From the NCBI GenBank assembly GCA_014873095.1, contig CP050848.1, forward strand, positions 5,143,850 through 5,207,849: a DNA stretch of 64,000 bases. The letters are read 5' to 3'. Each line of letters starts with the position of its first letter. The stretch's first letter is position 1. Origin of the DNA: Planctomycetales bacterium ZRK34 (lineage in GTDB: Bacteria; Planctomycetota; Phycisphaerae; Phycisphaerales; Zrk34). A model generated the notes under the pieces. It had not been told where the DNA came from, made no database searches, and worked only from the letters and a program-made list of their open reading frames with translations. This document shows positions 15,902-25,423 of the stretch, piece after piece. The position numbers and the translations under genes are program-made.

Positions 15902-17923
15902 TTATTTCTTGTCGACGGCGCTGAGCCAGCGGCCCATCGCCATCACGGGGAAGTACAGGCGGTACAGGTGATACCGCAGATAGAACACGCGCGGGAAGCC
16001 GGTGCCGGTGAACCAGTCCTCGCGCCACGAGCCGGCCCGGTCGCCGGATTCGGGGTCGTCAGCCTGAAGCTGGGTTTCGATCAGCCAGTTGAGCCCGCGC
16101 ATCACACCCGGGTCGCTCGGGCCGTAGATCGACATCATCGCCATCACAGCCCAGGCGGTCTGACTGGCCGTCGAGGGGCCCTGACCCTTGGTCGAGAGAT
16201 CTTCGTAGCTGTCGGCCGATTCACCGAAGCTGCCATCGGGCTTCTGGATGCTTCGCAACCACAGGCCGGCCTTCTGAATCCAGTCCTGCGACATGTCGAT
16301 GCCGATGCGATCGAGCCCGCAGACGACCTGCCACGTGCCGTAGATGTAGTTCACACCCCAGCGGCCAAACCAGCAACCCTCGGGTTCCTGCTCGAAGCGG
16401 ATGAAGTTCACCGCTTTGACGACGCGCGGATCATCAGGTGAGAACCCGTGATGGCCGAGGCATTCAAGCGTGCGGCCGGTGATGTCCGGACACGAGGGAT
16501 CCTGAATGGCGTTGTGATCGGCGAAGGGGATGTGCTCGAGAATCGGGCGGCTGATCGTGCGGTCGAACGCGGCCCACCCGCCATCCTCGTTCTGCATGGC
16601 GAAGATCCAGTCGATGCCGCGCTTGGCGGCCTCGGCGGCGTGCGGGGCGGTGCCATTGGCCGCGCGGTGCAGCGCCATCGCCACCATCGCCGTGTCGTCC
16701 ACATCGGGGTAGTACGCGTTGTTGAATTCGAAATACCACCCGCTGGGCGGCACCTCGTGGTTGACGTTGTTCTTCCAGTCGCCGACAACCTCGCGGCATT
16801 CCTTGGACACCAGCCAGTCGACGGCCTTGCTCAGCGCTTGGTTGCTCGATGCGGTCATGCCGGTCTCGGTCATCGCGTAAGCGGCGATGCCCGTGTCCCA
16901 GATCGGTGAGAAGCACGGCTGAAGACGGATGTCGTCGCCATCTTCGATCATCAGACGGCCCAGTTCTTCCATCGCGTTGCGGACGGGGGTGTCGTCGAGG
17001 TTATACCCCAGGCAGCGGAAGGCGATGATAATGTAGACCATGCCCGGGAAGATCGCGCCCAGGCCGTCGGAATGCGGATGGTCCGTGCGTTCGATGATCC
17101 ATTCTTCGATCTGCTTGATGGCCTTGCGGCGCAGCGGCGTGAGCTTGATCTTTTCGAGGATCTTCAGCCCGCGGTCGGCGGCGTAGAACAGGTTCTTCCA
17201 ACTGACCAGCTTCTTGTCGATCTCCAGCAGCGGGCGATGCAGGTAGTCGTGGTTGGTGTACAACTCCATGATGCCCATCGGCTCGGGAAGCTGACGCACC
17301 GGGCGGTAGCTGGACACGATCGACAGCGGCATGATCATCGTGCGCGACCAGGCCGAGACCTTGTCCAGGTGGAAGTAGAACCACTTGGGCAGCAGCACCA
17401 TCTCCGGCGGCACGGCGGGGACGTTGTCATAGTGCATCTGACCCAGCGCGGCCAGGAAGAACTTGGTGTACGTGTTGCACTTTTCAGCGCCGCCGAGCGA
17501 AAGGATCAACTCGCGGGCCTTGACCATGTGCGGGGCGTTGATGTCGTCGCCCATCAGCTTCAGGGCGAAGTAGGACTTGGTCGTGGCGGAGATGTCAGGC
17601 TTGGCGCCGGGATATTGAATCCACGCGCCGTCGGAGGCGCGCTGCTGCTTGCGGAGGTAGTTGGCGATCTTTTCAAGCTTCGGATCGTCTTCCTGTTCGA
17701 TGACCCACTTCAGCAGGATGTACTCGCTCTGAAGGATCGAGTCGCCTTCGAGTTCGGCGCACCAGTAGCCTTCGCCCGTCTGCTGACGGATCAGCTCGCG
17801 CATGGCCGCCTCGAGCGACTTGCGTGTCGCTTCGCGCAGCGCGGGATCGATCGGTGCTGCCTCAAGGCTCGGCGTCGCTGCCGCGCCCTCCGTCGATGAA
17901 TCCACGAACGTGCCAGAACTCAT
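15902..17923 (-). CDS. shc: Squalene-hopene cyclase
   Basis: 673 residues, full length. Cyclises squalene to hopene/hopanol at the membrane face. Catalytic DxDD motif in 'YYPDVDDTAMVAMAL' (~residues 405-419). Several QW repeats are visible: 'QTGEGYWCAEL', 'QRASDGAWIQYPG', 'QNEDGGWAAFD', 'EPEGCWFGRWGVNYIYGTW' and 'QKPDGSFGES'. The C-terminal active-site region 'GTGFPRVFYLRYHLYR' is present. The squalene would come from HpnCDE upstream in the window. The 236 bases between this gene and sucC should hold its promoter; I see no clear box. Confidence 0.97.
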   Translation of the reverse strand: MSSGTFVDSSTEGAAATPSLEAAPIDPALREATRKSLEAAMRELIRQQTGEGYWCAELEGDSILQSEYILLKWVIEQEDDPKLEKIANYLRKQQRASDGAWIQYPGAKPDISATTKSYFALKLMGDDINAPHMVKARELILSLGGAEKCNTYTKFFLAALGQMHYDNVPAVPPEMVLLPKWFYFHLDKVSAWSRTMIMPLSIVSSYRPVRQLPEPMGIMELYTNHDYLHRPLLEIDKKLVSWKNLFYAADRGLKILEKIKLTPLRRKAIKQIEEWIIERTDHPHSDGLGAIFPGMVYIIIAFRCLGYNLDDTPVRNAMEELGRLMIEDGDDIRLQPCFSPIWDTGIAAYAMTETGMTASSNQALSKAVDWLVSKECREVVGDWKNNVNHEVPPSGWYFEFNNAYYPDVDDTAMVAMALHRAANGTAPHAAEAAKRGIDWIFAMQNEDGGWAAFDRTISRPILEHIPFADHNAIQDPSCPDITGRTLECLGHHGFSPDDPRVVKAVNFIRFEQEPEGCWFGRWGVNYIYGTWQVVCGLDRIGIDMSQDWIQKAGLWLRSIQKPDGSFGESADSYEDLSTKGQGPSTASQTAWAVMAMMSIYGPSDPGVMRGLNWLIETQLQADDPESGDRAGSWREDWFTGTGFPRVFYLRYHLYRLYFPVMAMGRWLSAVDKK

Positions 17924-18159
17924 GCGTTGTGACTTCCTTCTCGATAGCTACCGGAAATTCGGTCAGGTCAAATGGGACTGCTGAAGAGCCATGTCCATGG
18001 CCGCAATTTAGCAGCGTCAAACGACCGGATCAAGAAATATGGGCCTTGGGATCGGGGGGGCATCAATGCCCTTAAAGGCCCCAAACGCAAAAACATCCGT
18101 ATTTTTGCGGTGTCATTGTCATTATCGGTCGCGCCCTGCGGTCGGGCGGGATTTCATGT

Positions 18160-19368
18160 TCAGGCGGCCTCGGCGGGGACGGCGGCTGTGATCTTCCTGG
18201 CGGCGTCGGTCAGATCCGTCGCCGTCTGCATGGTGGGAATATCCGACTGGGCTTTTTCGAGGATCTCGCGGGCTGGTTCGACATTCGTGCCTTCGAGGCG
18301 CACCACCAGTGGAACCTTGAAGCCGACGTTGGTGGCGGCGGCGACGATCGCACGGGCGATCTTGTCGCACTGCATGATGCCGCCGAAGATGTTCACCAGC
18401 ACGCCGCGGACATTCGGGTCGTCAAGAATGATGCGGAAGGCTTCGGTGACGGCTTCCTCGCTAGCGCTGCCGCCGACGTCCAGGAAGTTGGCCGGCTCAG
18501 CGCCGTGAAGCTTCACGATGTCCATCGTTGCCATCGCAAGGCCGGCGCCGTTGACCAGGCAGCCGATGGTGCCGTCGAGCTTGATGTAGGACAGGCCGAA
18601 CTCCTTGGCCTTGAGTTCGCTGGCCGGGGTTTCGGTCGGGTCGAACATCTCGGCGATGTCCTTGTGGCGGAACAGGGCGTTGTCGTCGAAGGTGACCTTG
18701 GCGTCGATGGCCAGCACCTGGCCGTCGGGGTGTTCATCCGTCGGCGGCGTAACGATCAGCGGGTTGATCTCGACGAGGTCCGCATCGAGCTTCGTGAACA
18801 GGGTCGCCAGCTTCATCAGAATCGCCGCGGCCTGTTTGACCTGCTGCCCGGTGAACCCGAGCTGATAAGCCATCGTGCGCGCCTGGTTCGGCTGCATGCC
18901 CATCAGCGGATGAATCGGCTGGCGTAAAATGGCGCCCGGGTTTTCTTCCGCGACCTTCTCGATCTCGACACCGCCCTCGGCTGAGGCGATCATCACCGGC
19001 CGACTGCGGGCGCGGTCCAGCGTCACGCTCACATAATATTCCTTGGCGATGTCGACACCCGCGGCGACCATCACCTTGTTGACCGGCACGCCCTCGGGGC
19101 CGGTCTGGTGGGTCACCAGCGGTTTACTCATCATCGTCTTGGCTGCTTCGAGGGCGTCGTCCGCCGTCTTCACGAGCTTGACGCCGCCGCCTTTGCCGCG
19201 GCCGCCGGCATGCACCTGTGCCTTGACCACGCAAAGCGTCGCGCCTTCGCCGGCGAGCTTCTCAAAAGCCGCCTTCGCCTGGTCGGCGTTGTCGCAAACG
19301 ATTCCGCCCGGCACGGGAATCCCCGCATCGGCCAGCAACTGACGAGCCTGATATTCGTGAGCTTTCAT
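18160..19368 (-). CDS. sucC: Succinate--CoA ligase, beta subunit
   Basis: 402 residues from 'MKAHEYQARQLLADAGIPVPGG', the usual start. TCA-cycle enzyme making ATP or GTP from succinyl-CoA. ATP-grasp domain: 'VVKAQVHAGGRGKGGGVKLV' near residues 44-63. The carboxy domain has 'NPLIVT' and 'LDVGGSASEEAVTEAFRIIL', then 'VNIFGGIMQCDKIARAI' and 'VVRLEGTNVEPAREILE'. The alpha subunit gene sucD, normally next door, is not in the window: shc lies downstream and a permease upstream. Confidence 0.95.
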   Translation of the reverse strand: MKAHEYQARQLLADAGIPVPGGIVCDNADQAKAAFEKLAGEGATLCVVKAQVHAGGRGKGGGVKLVKTADDALEAAKTMMSKPLVTHQTGPEGVPVNKVMVAAGVDIAKEYYVSVTLDRARSRPVMIASAEGGVEIEKVAEENPGAILRQPIHPLMGMQPNQARTMAYQLGFTGQQVKQAAAILMKLATLFTKLDADLVEINPLIVTPPTDEHPDGQVLAIDAKVTFDDNALFRHKDIAEMFDPTETPASELKAKEFGLSYIKLDGTIGCLVNGAGLAMATMDIVKLHGAEPANFLDVGGSASEEAVTEAFRIILDDPNVRGVLVNIFGGIMQCDKIARAIVAAATNVGFKVPLVVRLEGTNVEPAREILEKAQSDIPTMQTATDLTDAARKITAAVPAEAA

Positions 19369-19390
19369 CGCAATCCTTTGTAAACGATTC

Positions 19391-19409
19391 GAGCCCCAGC
19401 CTGGGGCTC
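19391..19409. terminator. Hairpin between the lactate permease and sucC
   Basis: GAGCCCCAG-C-CTGGGGCTC is a perfect 9-bp palindrome around one base. It lies 59 bases beyond the permease stop and 22 before the sucC start, both - strand. No T-run follows; it could stop the permease transcript or act in the sucC leader. Confidence 0.45.
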
Positions 19410-19468
19410 TGATGCTGCCGTGAGGTCCATATGATAACACGCCGCCCGGCCGGTGGCCACGCCGCCGG

Positions 19469-21160
19469 TCAGCCACCGACCAGCGGATCGGCCAGGTGCA
19501 ATCCATACACCGCGATCAGCCCCAGCAGCCCGATCACGATCAGGTAGTACACCGTCGGCAGAATCGTCTTGCGAAGCGTCTGGCCCTCACGTCCCATCAG
19601 GCCCACCGTCGCCGATGCCGCCACGACATTATGAATCGCGATCATGTTTCCCGCCGCCGCGCCGACCGCCTGAAGCGCCACGATCATCGCGCCGCTGAAG
19701 CCCAGCCTGACCGCCACGCTGTGTTGAAACTCAGAAAACATCAGGTTGCTCACCGTGTTCGAACCTGCAATGAATGCACCCAACGCGCCGATCATCCCCG
19801 CAAACATCGGCCACACACCCCCGACATGCATCGCCACCCACTGGGCCAACTCGCGCGGCATCGAGTCCAGTCCGGCCGCGTTGGCGCCCGAATTGATGTA
19901 CACGCGAACCATCGGCACGGTGAACACCAGCACGAACCCCGCTCCGAGGATGACCTTCGCCGACTTGCGCATCGCGCGACCCATTGCAGCACCGCTCATG
20001 CGATGGGCGAAAAACGTGACCAGCACCGCTGCCCCCAGCATCGTCGACGGTAAATACAGCGGTGATGTTTTGGCTGTAACTTCCGTGCCGAACATCGAGG
20101 CCCACTGAATCGTCGGAACTTTCAGCCACCCGCCGATCGGCAAGCCCGGCCAACGGGTAAGCACCAGCAGGGCGGCGACGACCAAGTACGGCAGCCACGC
20201 CAGCCACACCGCAATCGGGCGCGGCCCTTCGTGTTCGACCAGCTTAATCTCCGATTTCCAGTCGTCCGGCCACGTGTCCGGCGATTCGAAATCCCACCGA
20301 TCATTCGGCAACAGCCAGCGCCGCTTCGCCGCGAAAGTCACCACCGCCAATCCCACCAGCGCCCCGACCAGCGAGGGAAACTCCGGCCCCAGGAATATCG
20401 CTGTCAGCGCATATGGCACCGTGAAGGCCAACCCGCCGAACAGCGTGAACGGCAGAATCGAAAGCCCCTCCGTCCACGACTTGCGCCCCCCGAAAAAGCG
20501 CGTCATCATCACCACCATCAACGTCGGCATCAGCGTCCCCGTGATCGCATGAATCACCGCCGCCCGGGCGCCGACGGCATGCAGGTATTGGGCCGGGGTC
20601 AGCCCCGCCGCGGCCAGTTGCTCGGTGAACGCGCCGTGAATGAGCCCGCCTTTGACCCCGATCAGAATCGGCGTGCCGACCGCCCCGAACGTCACTGCCG
20701 TCGACTGAATCATCATGCCGATCATGACCGCCGCCGCCGCCGGGAAACCGATCGCCACCATCAGCGGCGCCGCGATCGCCGCCGGTGTGCCGAAGCCCGC
20801 CGCGCCTTCGATGAACGACCCGAACAGCCACGCCACGATCACGACCTGCACGCGCCGGTCGTCGCTGATCGTGTAAAAGCTGCGACGGATCGCCGCCACG
20901 CCGCCGGATTCCTCCAGCGTATTCAGCAGCAGGATCGCCGCGAAGATGATCAGCAGAATGTCTAACGTAATGAACAGACCTTGAATCGTCGACGCCGCCA
21001 CATCGGCTCCGCTCATCCGCCATGCCGTCAACGCAATGATCACCGCGCAGGCGTACACCGCGGGCATCGCCCACTTGGCTGCGATGCGAAACCCGACCAG
21101 TAATACCCCGCCCAGTGCGATCGGTAAGACCGCCAGCGCCGCCGCTGTGGTTTGCCCCAT
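19469..21160 (-). CDS. L-lactate permease family transporter
   Basis: 563 residues, LldP/GlcA family (2.A.14), with ~13 hydrophobic segments. Family signatures: 'ILLLNTLEESGGVAAIRRSF', 'FGSFIEGAAGFGTPAAIAAP', 'QSTAVTFGAVGTPILIG', and near the C-terminus 'GSNTVSNLMFSEFQHSVA' and 'NMIAIHNVVAASATVGLMG'. Imports lactate or glycolate with protons. It starts 10 bases after the hpnR stop on the same strand, so it is probably co-transcribed with the methylase, an odd pairing. No lactate dehydrogenase gene is nearby. Confidence 0.92.
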   Translation of the reverse strand: MGQTTAAALAVLPIALGGVLLVGFRIAAKWAMPAVYACAVIIALTAWRMSGADVAASTIQGLFITLDILLIIFAAILLLNTLEESGGVAAIRRSFYTISDDRRVQVVIVAWLFGSFIEGAAGFGTPAAIAAPLMVAIGFPAAAAVMIGMMIQSTAVTFGAVGTPILIGVKGGLIHGAFTEQLAAAGLTPAQYLHAVGARAAVIHAITGTLMPTLMVVMMTRFFGGRKSWTEGLSILPFTLFGGLAFTVPYALTAIFLGPEFPSLVGALVGLAVVTFAAKRRWLLPNDRWDFESPDTWPDDWKSEIKLVEHEGPRPIAVWLAWLPYLVVAALLVLTRWPGLPIGGWLKVPTIQWASMFGTEVTAKTSPLYLPSTMLGAAVLVTFFAHRMSGAAMGRAMRKSAKVILGAGFVLVFTVPMVRVYINSGANAAGLDSMPRELAQWVAMHVGGVWPMFAGMIGALGAFIAGSNTVSNLMFSEFQHSVAVRLGFSGAMIVALQAVGAAAGNMIAIHNVVAASATVGLMGREGQTLRKTILPTVYYLIVIGLLGLIAVYGLHLADPLVGG

Positions 21161-21170
21161 GGAGACTCCG

Positions 21171-22673
21171 TTACGCCGTGACTTGTTCGGGCTGTTGTGC
21201 GGACACGGTCAGATTCGTGTTGTGCACGTACAGCTCCTGGCCTCGTTTGACGTCGCGCCCGCCATGATCGGCGCGGCGTATTTCGTATTTGACCGGCTTC
21301 TGGTGGTCGCCGTACTGCCGGTCCGGATTGTACACCTTGTTGAAGCTGAAAAGCATCTTCGTCGTGTTGAACTGCCCGCGCGCCCACTGCTTGGCGAGCA
21401 ACCCCGAAAGCTGGAAAAACGTCTTCCAGCCCAGCGCCTTCTTGTTGATGTTTGCCTGTGTCTGCACGAGCAGTTCATAAAACCGGTGCAGCGGCAGCGT
21501 CGTCGGCAGCACCGCATGCTGAACGTCATAAAGGCGATAGTCCAGCGTCGACAGCCGGCGCTGGTCGGTGTGAAACAACTCCGTACCCGGGTAGGGCGTC
21601 GCCACGGTCAGGTGCACCACCTCCGGCACCTGCAGCGCCCACTCCTGGGCCCGAAGGAAATCGTTTTCATCCCATGACGGGTCCGCGATCAGGTTGATCG
21701 CCACGCGAACGCCGAGCTTGCGCGCCAGTTCCAACGCCGCAAAGTTCTCATTCGGGGTCACGCGCTTGCGGAACATCTTCAGTTGGTCTTCGTTGATCGA
21801 CTCGAACCCGAGAAACATGTACTCAAGTCCCAGCTTCGCCCAGCGTCGGAACACGTCTTCGTTGCGCAGCAGCACATCGCAGCGCGTTTCCAGGTAGTAC
21901 TGTTTCCTGATGTTCCGCTTTTCGATTTCGTCGGCGATGGCCTCGCCGTGCTCGGGGTGAACGAACGCGACGTCGTCGACGATGAAGACGTTGGGCTCCT
22001 TGATCGAGGCCATCTCTTCTGCGGCGGCTTCGGGGCTGGCCTTGCGGTAGCTGCGGCCGTAGAAGGTCCACGCCGAGCAGAACGAGCAGTCCCACGGGCA
22101 GCCGCGCGTGAACTCGATCGACGCGCACGGATCAAGCACCCCGATGAAATACTTGCGGCGGCGCCGGGCCAGATCACGCGCCGGGTGAAAACGATCCAGG
22201 TCGTCGAGCATCTGGGCTTTGGGCCCGACCTCGCGCAGCGTGCGCACACCCGGCAGGCCGTCGACATTGGGAATGGCGTCGATCACCATCGGGGCGGTCA
22301 CTTCGCCCTCGCCCTGAATGATGCAGTCGATCGCGCCGGCGGCGTGCTCGAGCACTTCCTCGGCGACGAAGCTGATGCTGTGCCCGCCGGTGAAGATGAA
22401 CACGTTCGGTCGTTGCGATTTGATTTCCTTGGAAAGGTCGATGACCTCGGGAATATTCGCCAGGTAGTTCAGTGAGAAGGCGATCACCTGCGGATCGTAG
22501 GATTCGATCTCATCAAACAGCTCCTTGTGGCTGAACACCTGCAGATCGATCATCCGCACTTCGTGGCCGGCATCGCGCACCGCGGCGCCGACACGCTCAA
22601 GGCCCAGGGGTTCCAGTTTCAAATAGACTTCCGAGTACATCAGACCGCTGGGGTGAACTAATAAGACGCGCAT
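21171..22673 (-). CDS. hpnR: Hopanoid C-3 methylase (B12-binding radical SAM)
   Basis: 500 residues, from the ATG of 'MRVLLVHPSGLMYSEVYLKL', preceded by AAGGGGAG five bases upstream; an in-frame ATG seven codons earlier lacks this. The N-terminal ~140 residues form a cobalamin-binding domain. The radical SAM core follows, with the cluster motif 'RGCPWDCSFCSAWTFYGRSY' (CxxxCxxC). From memory of the family, 'RRRRKYFIGVLDPCASIEFT', 'ETRCDVLLRN', 'HLTVATPYPGTE' and 'LSTLDYRLYDVQHAVLP' are characteristic of HpnR. It methylates C-3 of ring A in hopanoids. The shc and hpnCDE genes nearby support the call. Confidence 0.85.
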   Translation of the reverse strand: MRVLLVHPSGLMYSEVYLKLEPLGLERVGAAVRDAGHEVRMIDLQVFSHKELFDEIESYDPQVIAFSLNYLANIPEVIDLSKEIKSQRPNVFIFTGGHSISFVAEEVLEHAAGAIDCIIQGEGEVTAPMVIDAIPNVDGLPGVRTLREVGPKAQMLDDLDRFHPARDLARRRRKYFIGVLDPCASIEFTRGCPWDCSFCSAWTFYGRSYRKASPEAAAEEMASIKEPNVFIVDDVAFVHPEHGEAIADEIEKRNIRKQYYLETRCDVLLRNEDVFRRWAKLGLEYMFLGFESINEDQLKMFRKRVTPNENFAALELARKLGVRVAINLIADPSWDENDFLRAQEWALQVPEVVHLTVATPYPGTELFHTDQRRLSTLDYRLYDVQHAVLPTTLPLHRFYELLVQTQANINKKALGWKTFFQLSGLLAKQWARGQFNTTKMLFSFNKVYNPDRQYGDHQKPVKYEIRRADHGGRDVKRGQELYVHNTNLTVSAQQPEQVTA

Positions 22674-22732
22674 GTGCTCCCCTTGTGTAAACATTGCTGC
22701 GATGGAGACTTTGTTCGATTATGCGGCTGAGC

Positions 22733-25345
22733 TTACCCGTTGTCTAACTCTTTTTTGAGAATTCTCAGCAGGTCGAACGCATCAATCGGCGACAGGCGAT
22801 TGAGATCCGCATCGCGCAGTTTAGCGACGGCAGGGTGTTCAACGTACTCAGTGAAAAGACCGAGTTGTGCGTCATCTTTTTTCTGAGGTGAAGCCGGCGC
22901 GACGCTCGGAGCGCCGGTGTGTACGGCCAATTGCCTCATCAAATCATCGGCTCGCTCGACGACGCGCTGAGGCAGTCCGGCGATCTGCGCCACGTGGATG
23001 CCGTAGCTTTTTGATGCGGCGCCGGGCGCGATGCGATGCAGGAAAGCGATCTGGTTGTTCCACTCGCGAACCGTCACGTTCAGGTTGGACACGTTGTCGA
23101 ACTGCTCGGGTAGCTCGGTCAGCTCGTGATAGTGCGTGGCGAATAATGTGCGACAACCACGGACAGCCAGGTGCTCGGCGATCGCCCAGGCCAGGGCCAG
23201 TCCGTCGAGCGTGGAGGTGCCACGACCGATCTCGTCGAGGATCACCAAACTTGCGGCGGTCGCGTGGTGACAGATGTTGGCCGTCTCGGTCATTTCAACC
23301 ATGAAGGTCGACTGGCCCATGTGGATTTCATCAGACGCGCCGATGCGGGTGAAGATGCGGTCGGTCAGACCGATCGTCGCCGCGGCGGCGGGAATGAACG
23401 AGCCGGTGTGCGCCAACAGCGTCAGCAGGGCGTTCTGTCGGATGTAGGTCGATTTGCCGGCCATGTTCGGACCGGTGATCAGCGCGAGCGTGGTTTTGCC
23501 GGACAGTTCGGTGTCGTTGGGTACGAACTGGTCGGCGAGCAGCTCATCGAGCACGGGGTGACGCCCATCGGTGATGTTCAACACGGGCTCGGCGGTCAGC
23601 TCCGGCCGGGCGTAGTTGAAACGCACCGCGCGGCGGGCGAAACACGCCAGCACGTCGAGTTCAGCGACGATCTGGGCATACTCGTGAAGCTGCTGCTGGT
23701 GATCGCCGGCCGCCTTGCAGAGTTCATCGAACAGATCCTGCTCGCGGGAGATCGCCTTCGACGAGGCGCCGAGGACTTTGTCTTCGTACTCTTTGAGCTG
23801 CGGGGTGATGTACCGCTCGGCGTTTTTCAGCGTCTGCTTACGGGTGAAAGTCGGGGGAACTTTCGACGCGTTGGCGTGTGAAACTTCGATGTAGTAACCG
23901 AAGACCTTGTTGTATCCGAGCTTCAGGGAGGCGATGCCGGTTTCTTCAGTGAGCGCAGCCTGGTAATCGGCCAGGTACTTGCTGGAGTCGCGCTGCAGGC
24001 CGCGGTATTCGTCCAGCGGCTTGTCGTAACCATCACGAATGAGGCCTCCGTCGCGCAGGTGCGCGGGGGGCGATTCGACGCAGGCATCGGTCAACAGTTT
24101 GCCGAGATCGCCGAGGGCGGGGGCGATGTTGGTCAGACGCTGATGATGCGAGGCGAAGGCAGGGCGGGCGTCGATGAGATCGAGCAGTTTCGCCACGTCG
24201 GCCAGCGAACGACCGAGAGCGACGACATCGCGCGGGCTGGGCCGGCCGACGGCCACGCGGCTGCTGATGCGCTGCACATCCTGCACGGGCTCCAGCGCCT
24301 CGACAAGATCCTGCGAAAACTGCGGATCATCCACGATGGCGGCTACGGCGTTCTGACGCTCGACGATGGGGTCGATCGCGTTCAATGGATAGCACAGCCA
24401 GTGGCGGAGCATGCGTTTGCCCATGGCGGTGCGGCAGTCCTGCAGGGTCGACAGCAGCGAGTGGGCGGTCTGCCCGCTGCGCAGGGTCTTTTCGACTTCG
24501 AGACTGCGCAGCGACACCTGATCGATCACGAGGTGGCGCGACTGCTCATAACGGCGGGGCGGCTGAAGGTGGGCGAGTCGACCGTCGGTCGCCTGCTGGG
24601 TTTCGAGCAGGTAGCTGACGACCGCGCCGGCGGGACCGATCACGGCGGCTTCTTCTTCGAGGCCGAATCCGGACAGGGTCGTGACGGCGAACTGATTCAT
24701 CAGGGTTTCGGTCGCCTCGGCGGGGCGGAACTGCCAGGCCGGGCGGGCGGTGAGCGCGCACTGCAGGGGGGCGACGAGCTGGTCGACGCGCTGGGGCGGT
24801 TTGCCGTCGGCGGTTTCGACGTAGATCAACTCGCGTGGGGCGATGCGGGCCATTTCGTCGTGGAGCGTGGAGCCGGCGAGTTCCGCGACGTGGAAGGCGC
24901 CGGTCGACAGGTCGGCAAAGGCGACCGCCGCCTGGTCGTCGTTGACAAACTGCACCGCCGCGAGGATGCACTCAGCGCCTTCGTCGAGCAGGGCATCGTC
25001 GGTCAGCGTGCCGGGGGTGACCAGGCGGGTGACGGCCCGCTTGACCACGCCCTTGGCTTCGGCGGGGTTTTCGATCTGATCGCAGATCGCCACGCGGTAG
25101 CCGGCATTGATCATGCGGTGCAGGTAGCTTTCGACACTGTGGTAGGGCACGCCCGCCATCGGCACGCCGGCCGTGCGCTGGGTCAGCGTGACGCCGAGCA
25201 CCCGGTGGGCCAGTTTGGCATCGTCGTAGAACAGTTCGTAGAAATCACCCATGCGAAAGAACAGCACGCAGTCGGGGTGCTGTTGCTTGAAGCGATGAAA
25301 CTGCTGCATCGCGGGGGTGTGTTGTGGCTTTGAGCCTGATGCCAT
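22733..25345 (-). CDS. mutS: DNA mismatch repair protein MutS
   Basis: 870 residues, full MutS. N-terminal mismatch-recognition motif 'FFRMGDFYELFYDDA' (the F-x-E wedge) near residues 29-43. Core and clamp domains follow; then the ATPase with Walker A 'ITGPNMAGKSTYIRQNALL', Walker B 'SLVILDEIGRGTSTLDGLAL' and 'FATHYHELTEL'. The tail ends in a short helix after a variable linker. Recognises base mismatches and recruits MutL; mutL is not in the window. It diverges from the GT39-like gene across a 78-base gap. Confidence 0.97.
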   Translation of the reverse strand: MASGSKPQHTPAMQQFHRFKQQHPDCVLFFRMGDFYELFYDDAKLAHRVLGVTLTQRTAGVPMAGVPYHSVESYLHRMINAGYRVAICDQIENPAEAKGVVKRAVTRLVTPGTLTDDALLDEGAECILAAVQFVNDDQAAVAFADLSTGAFHVAELAGSTLHDEMARIAPRELIYVETADGKPPQRVDQLVAPLQCALTARPAWQFRPAEATETLMNQFAVTTLSGFGLEEEAAVIGPAGAVVSYLLETQQATDGRLAHLQPPRRYEQSRHLVIDQVSLRSLEVEKTLRSGQTAHSLLSTLQDCRTAMGKRMLRHWLCYPLNAIDPIVERQNAVAAIVDDPQFSQDLVEALEPVQDVQRISSRVAVGRPSPRDVVALGRSLADVAKLLDLIDARPAFASHHQRLTNIAPALGDLGKLLTDACVESPPAHLRDGGLIRDGYDKPLDEYRGLQRDSSKYLADYQAALTEETGIASLKLGYNKVFGYYIEVSHANASKVPPTFTRKQTLKNAERYITPQLKEYEDKVLGASSKAISREQDLFDELCKAAGDHQQQLHEYAQIVAELDVLACFARRAVRFNYARPELTAEPVLNITDGRHPVLDELLADQFVPNDTELSGKTTLALITGPNMAGKSTYIRQNALLTLLAHTGSFIPAAAATIGLTDRIFTRIGASDEIHMGQSTFMVEMTETANICHHATAASLVILDEIGRGTSTLDGLALAWAIAEHLAVRGCRTLFATHYHELTELPEQFDNVSNLNVTVREWNNQIAFLHRIAPGAASKSYGIHVAQIAGLPQRVVERADDLMRQLAVHTGAPSVAPASPQKKDDAQLGLFTEYVEHPAVAKLRDADLNRLSPIDAFDLLRILKKELDNG

Positions 25346-25423
25346 AGACGGGCAGTGTCGCCGCGCGGGGCGAAGGTTTCAAGTCGACGACTTGGACATG
25401 GCGGTCGGTTATAGTGGTTGCGT

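Noticed and set aside
24059..25333. 424-codon open frame antisense to mutS
   Set aside because: Shadow frame; mutS is unmistakable.
25418..25423. TTG start two codons before the GT39-like ATG
   Set aside because: The ATG is the stronger start and nothing is gained by the extension.
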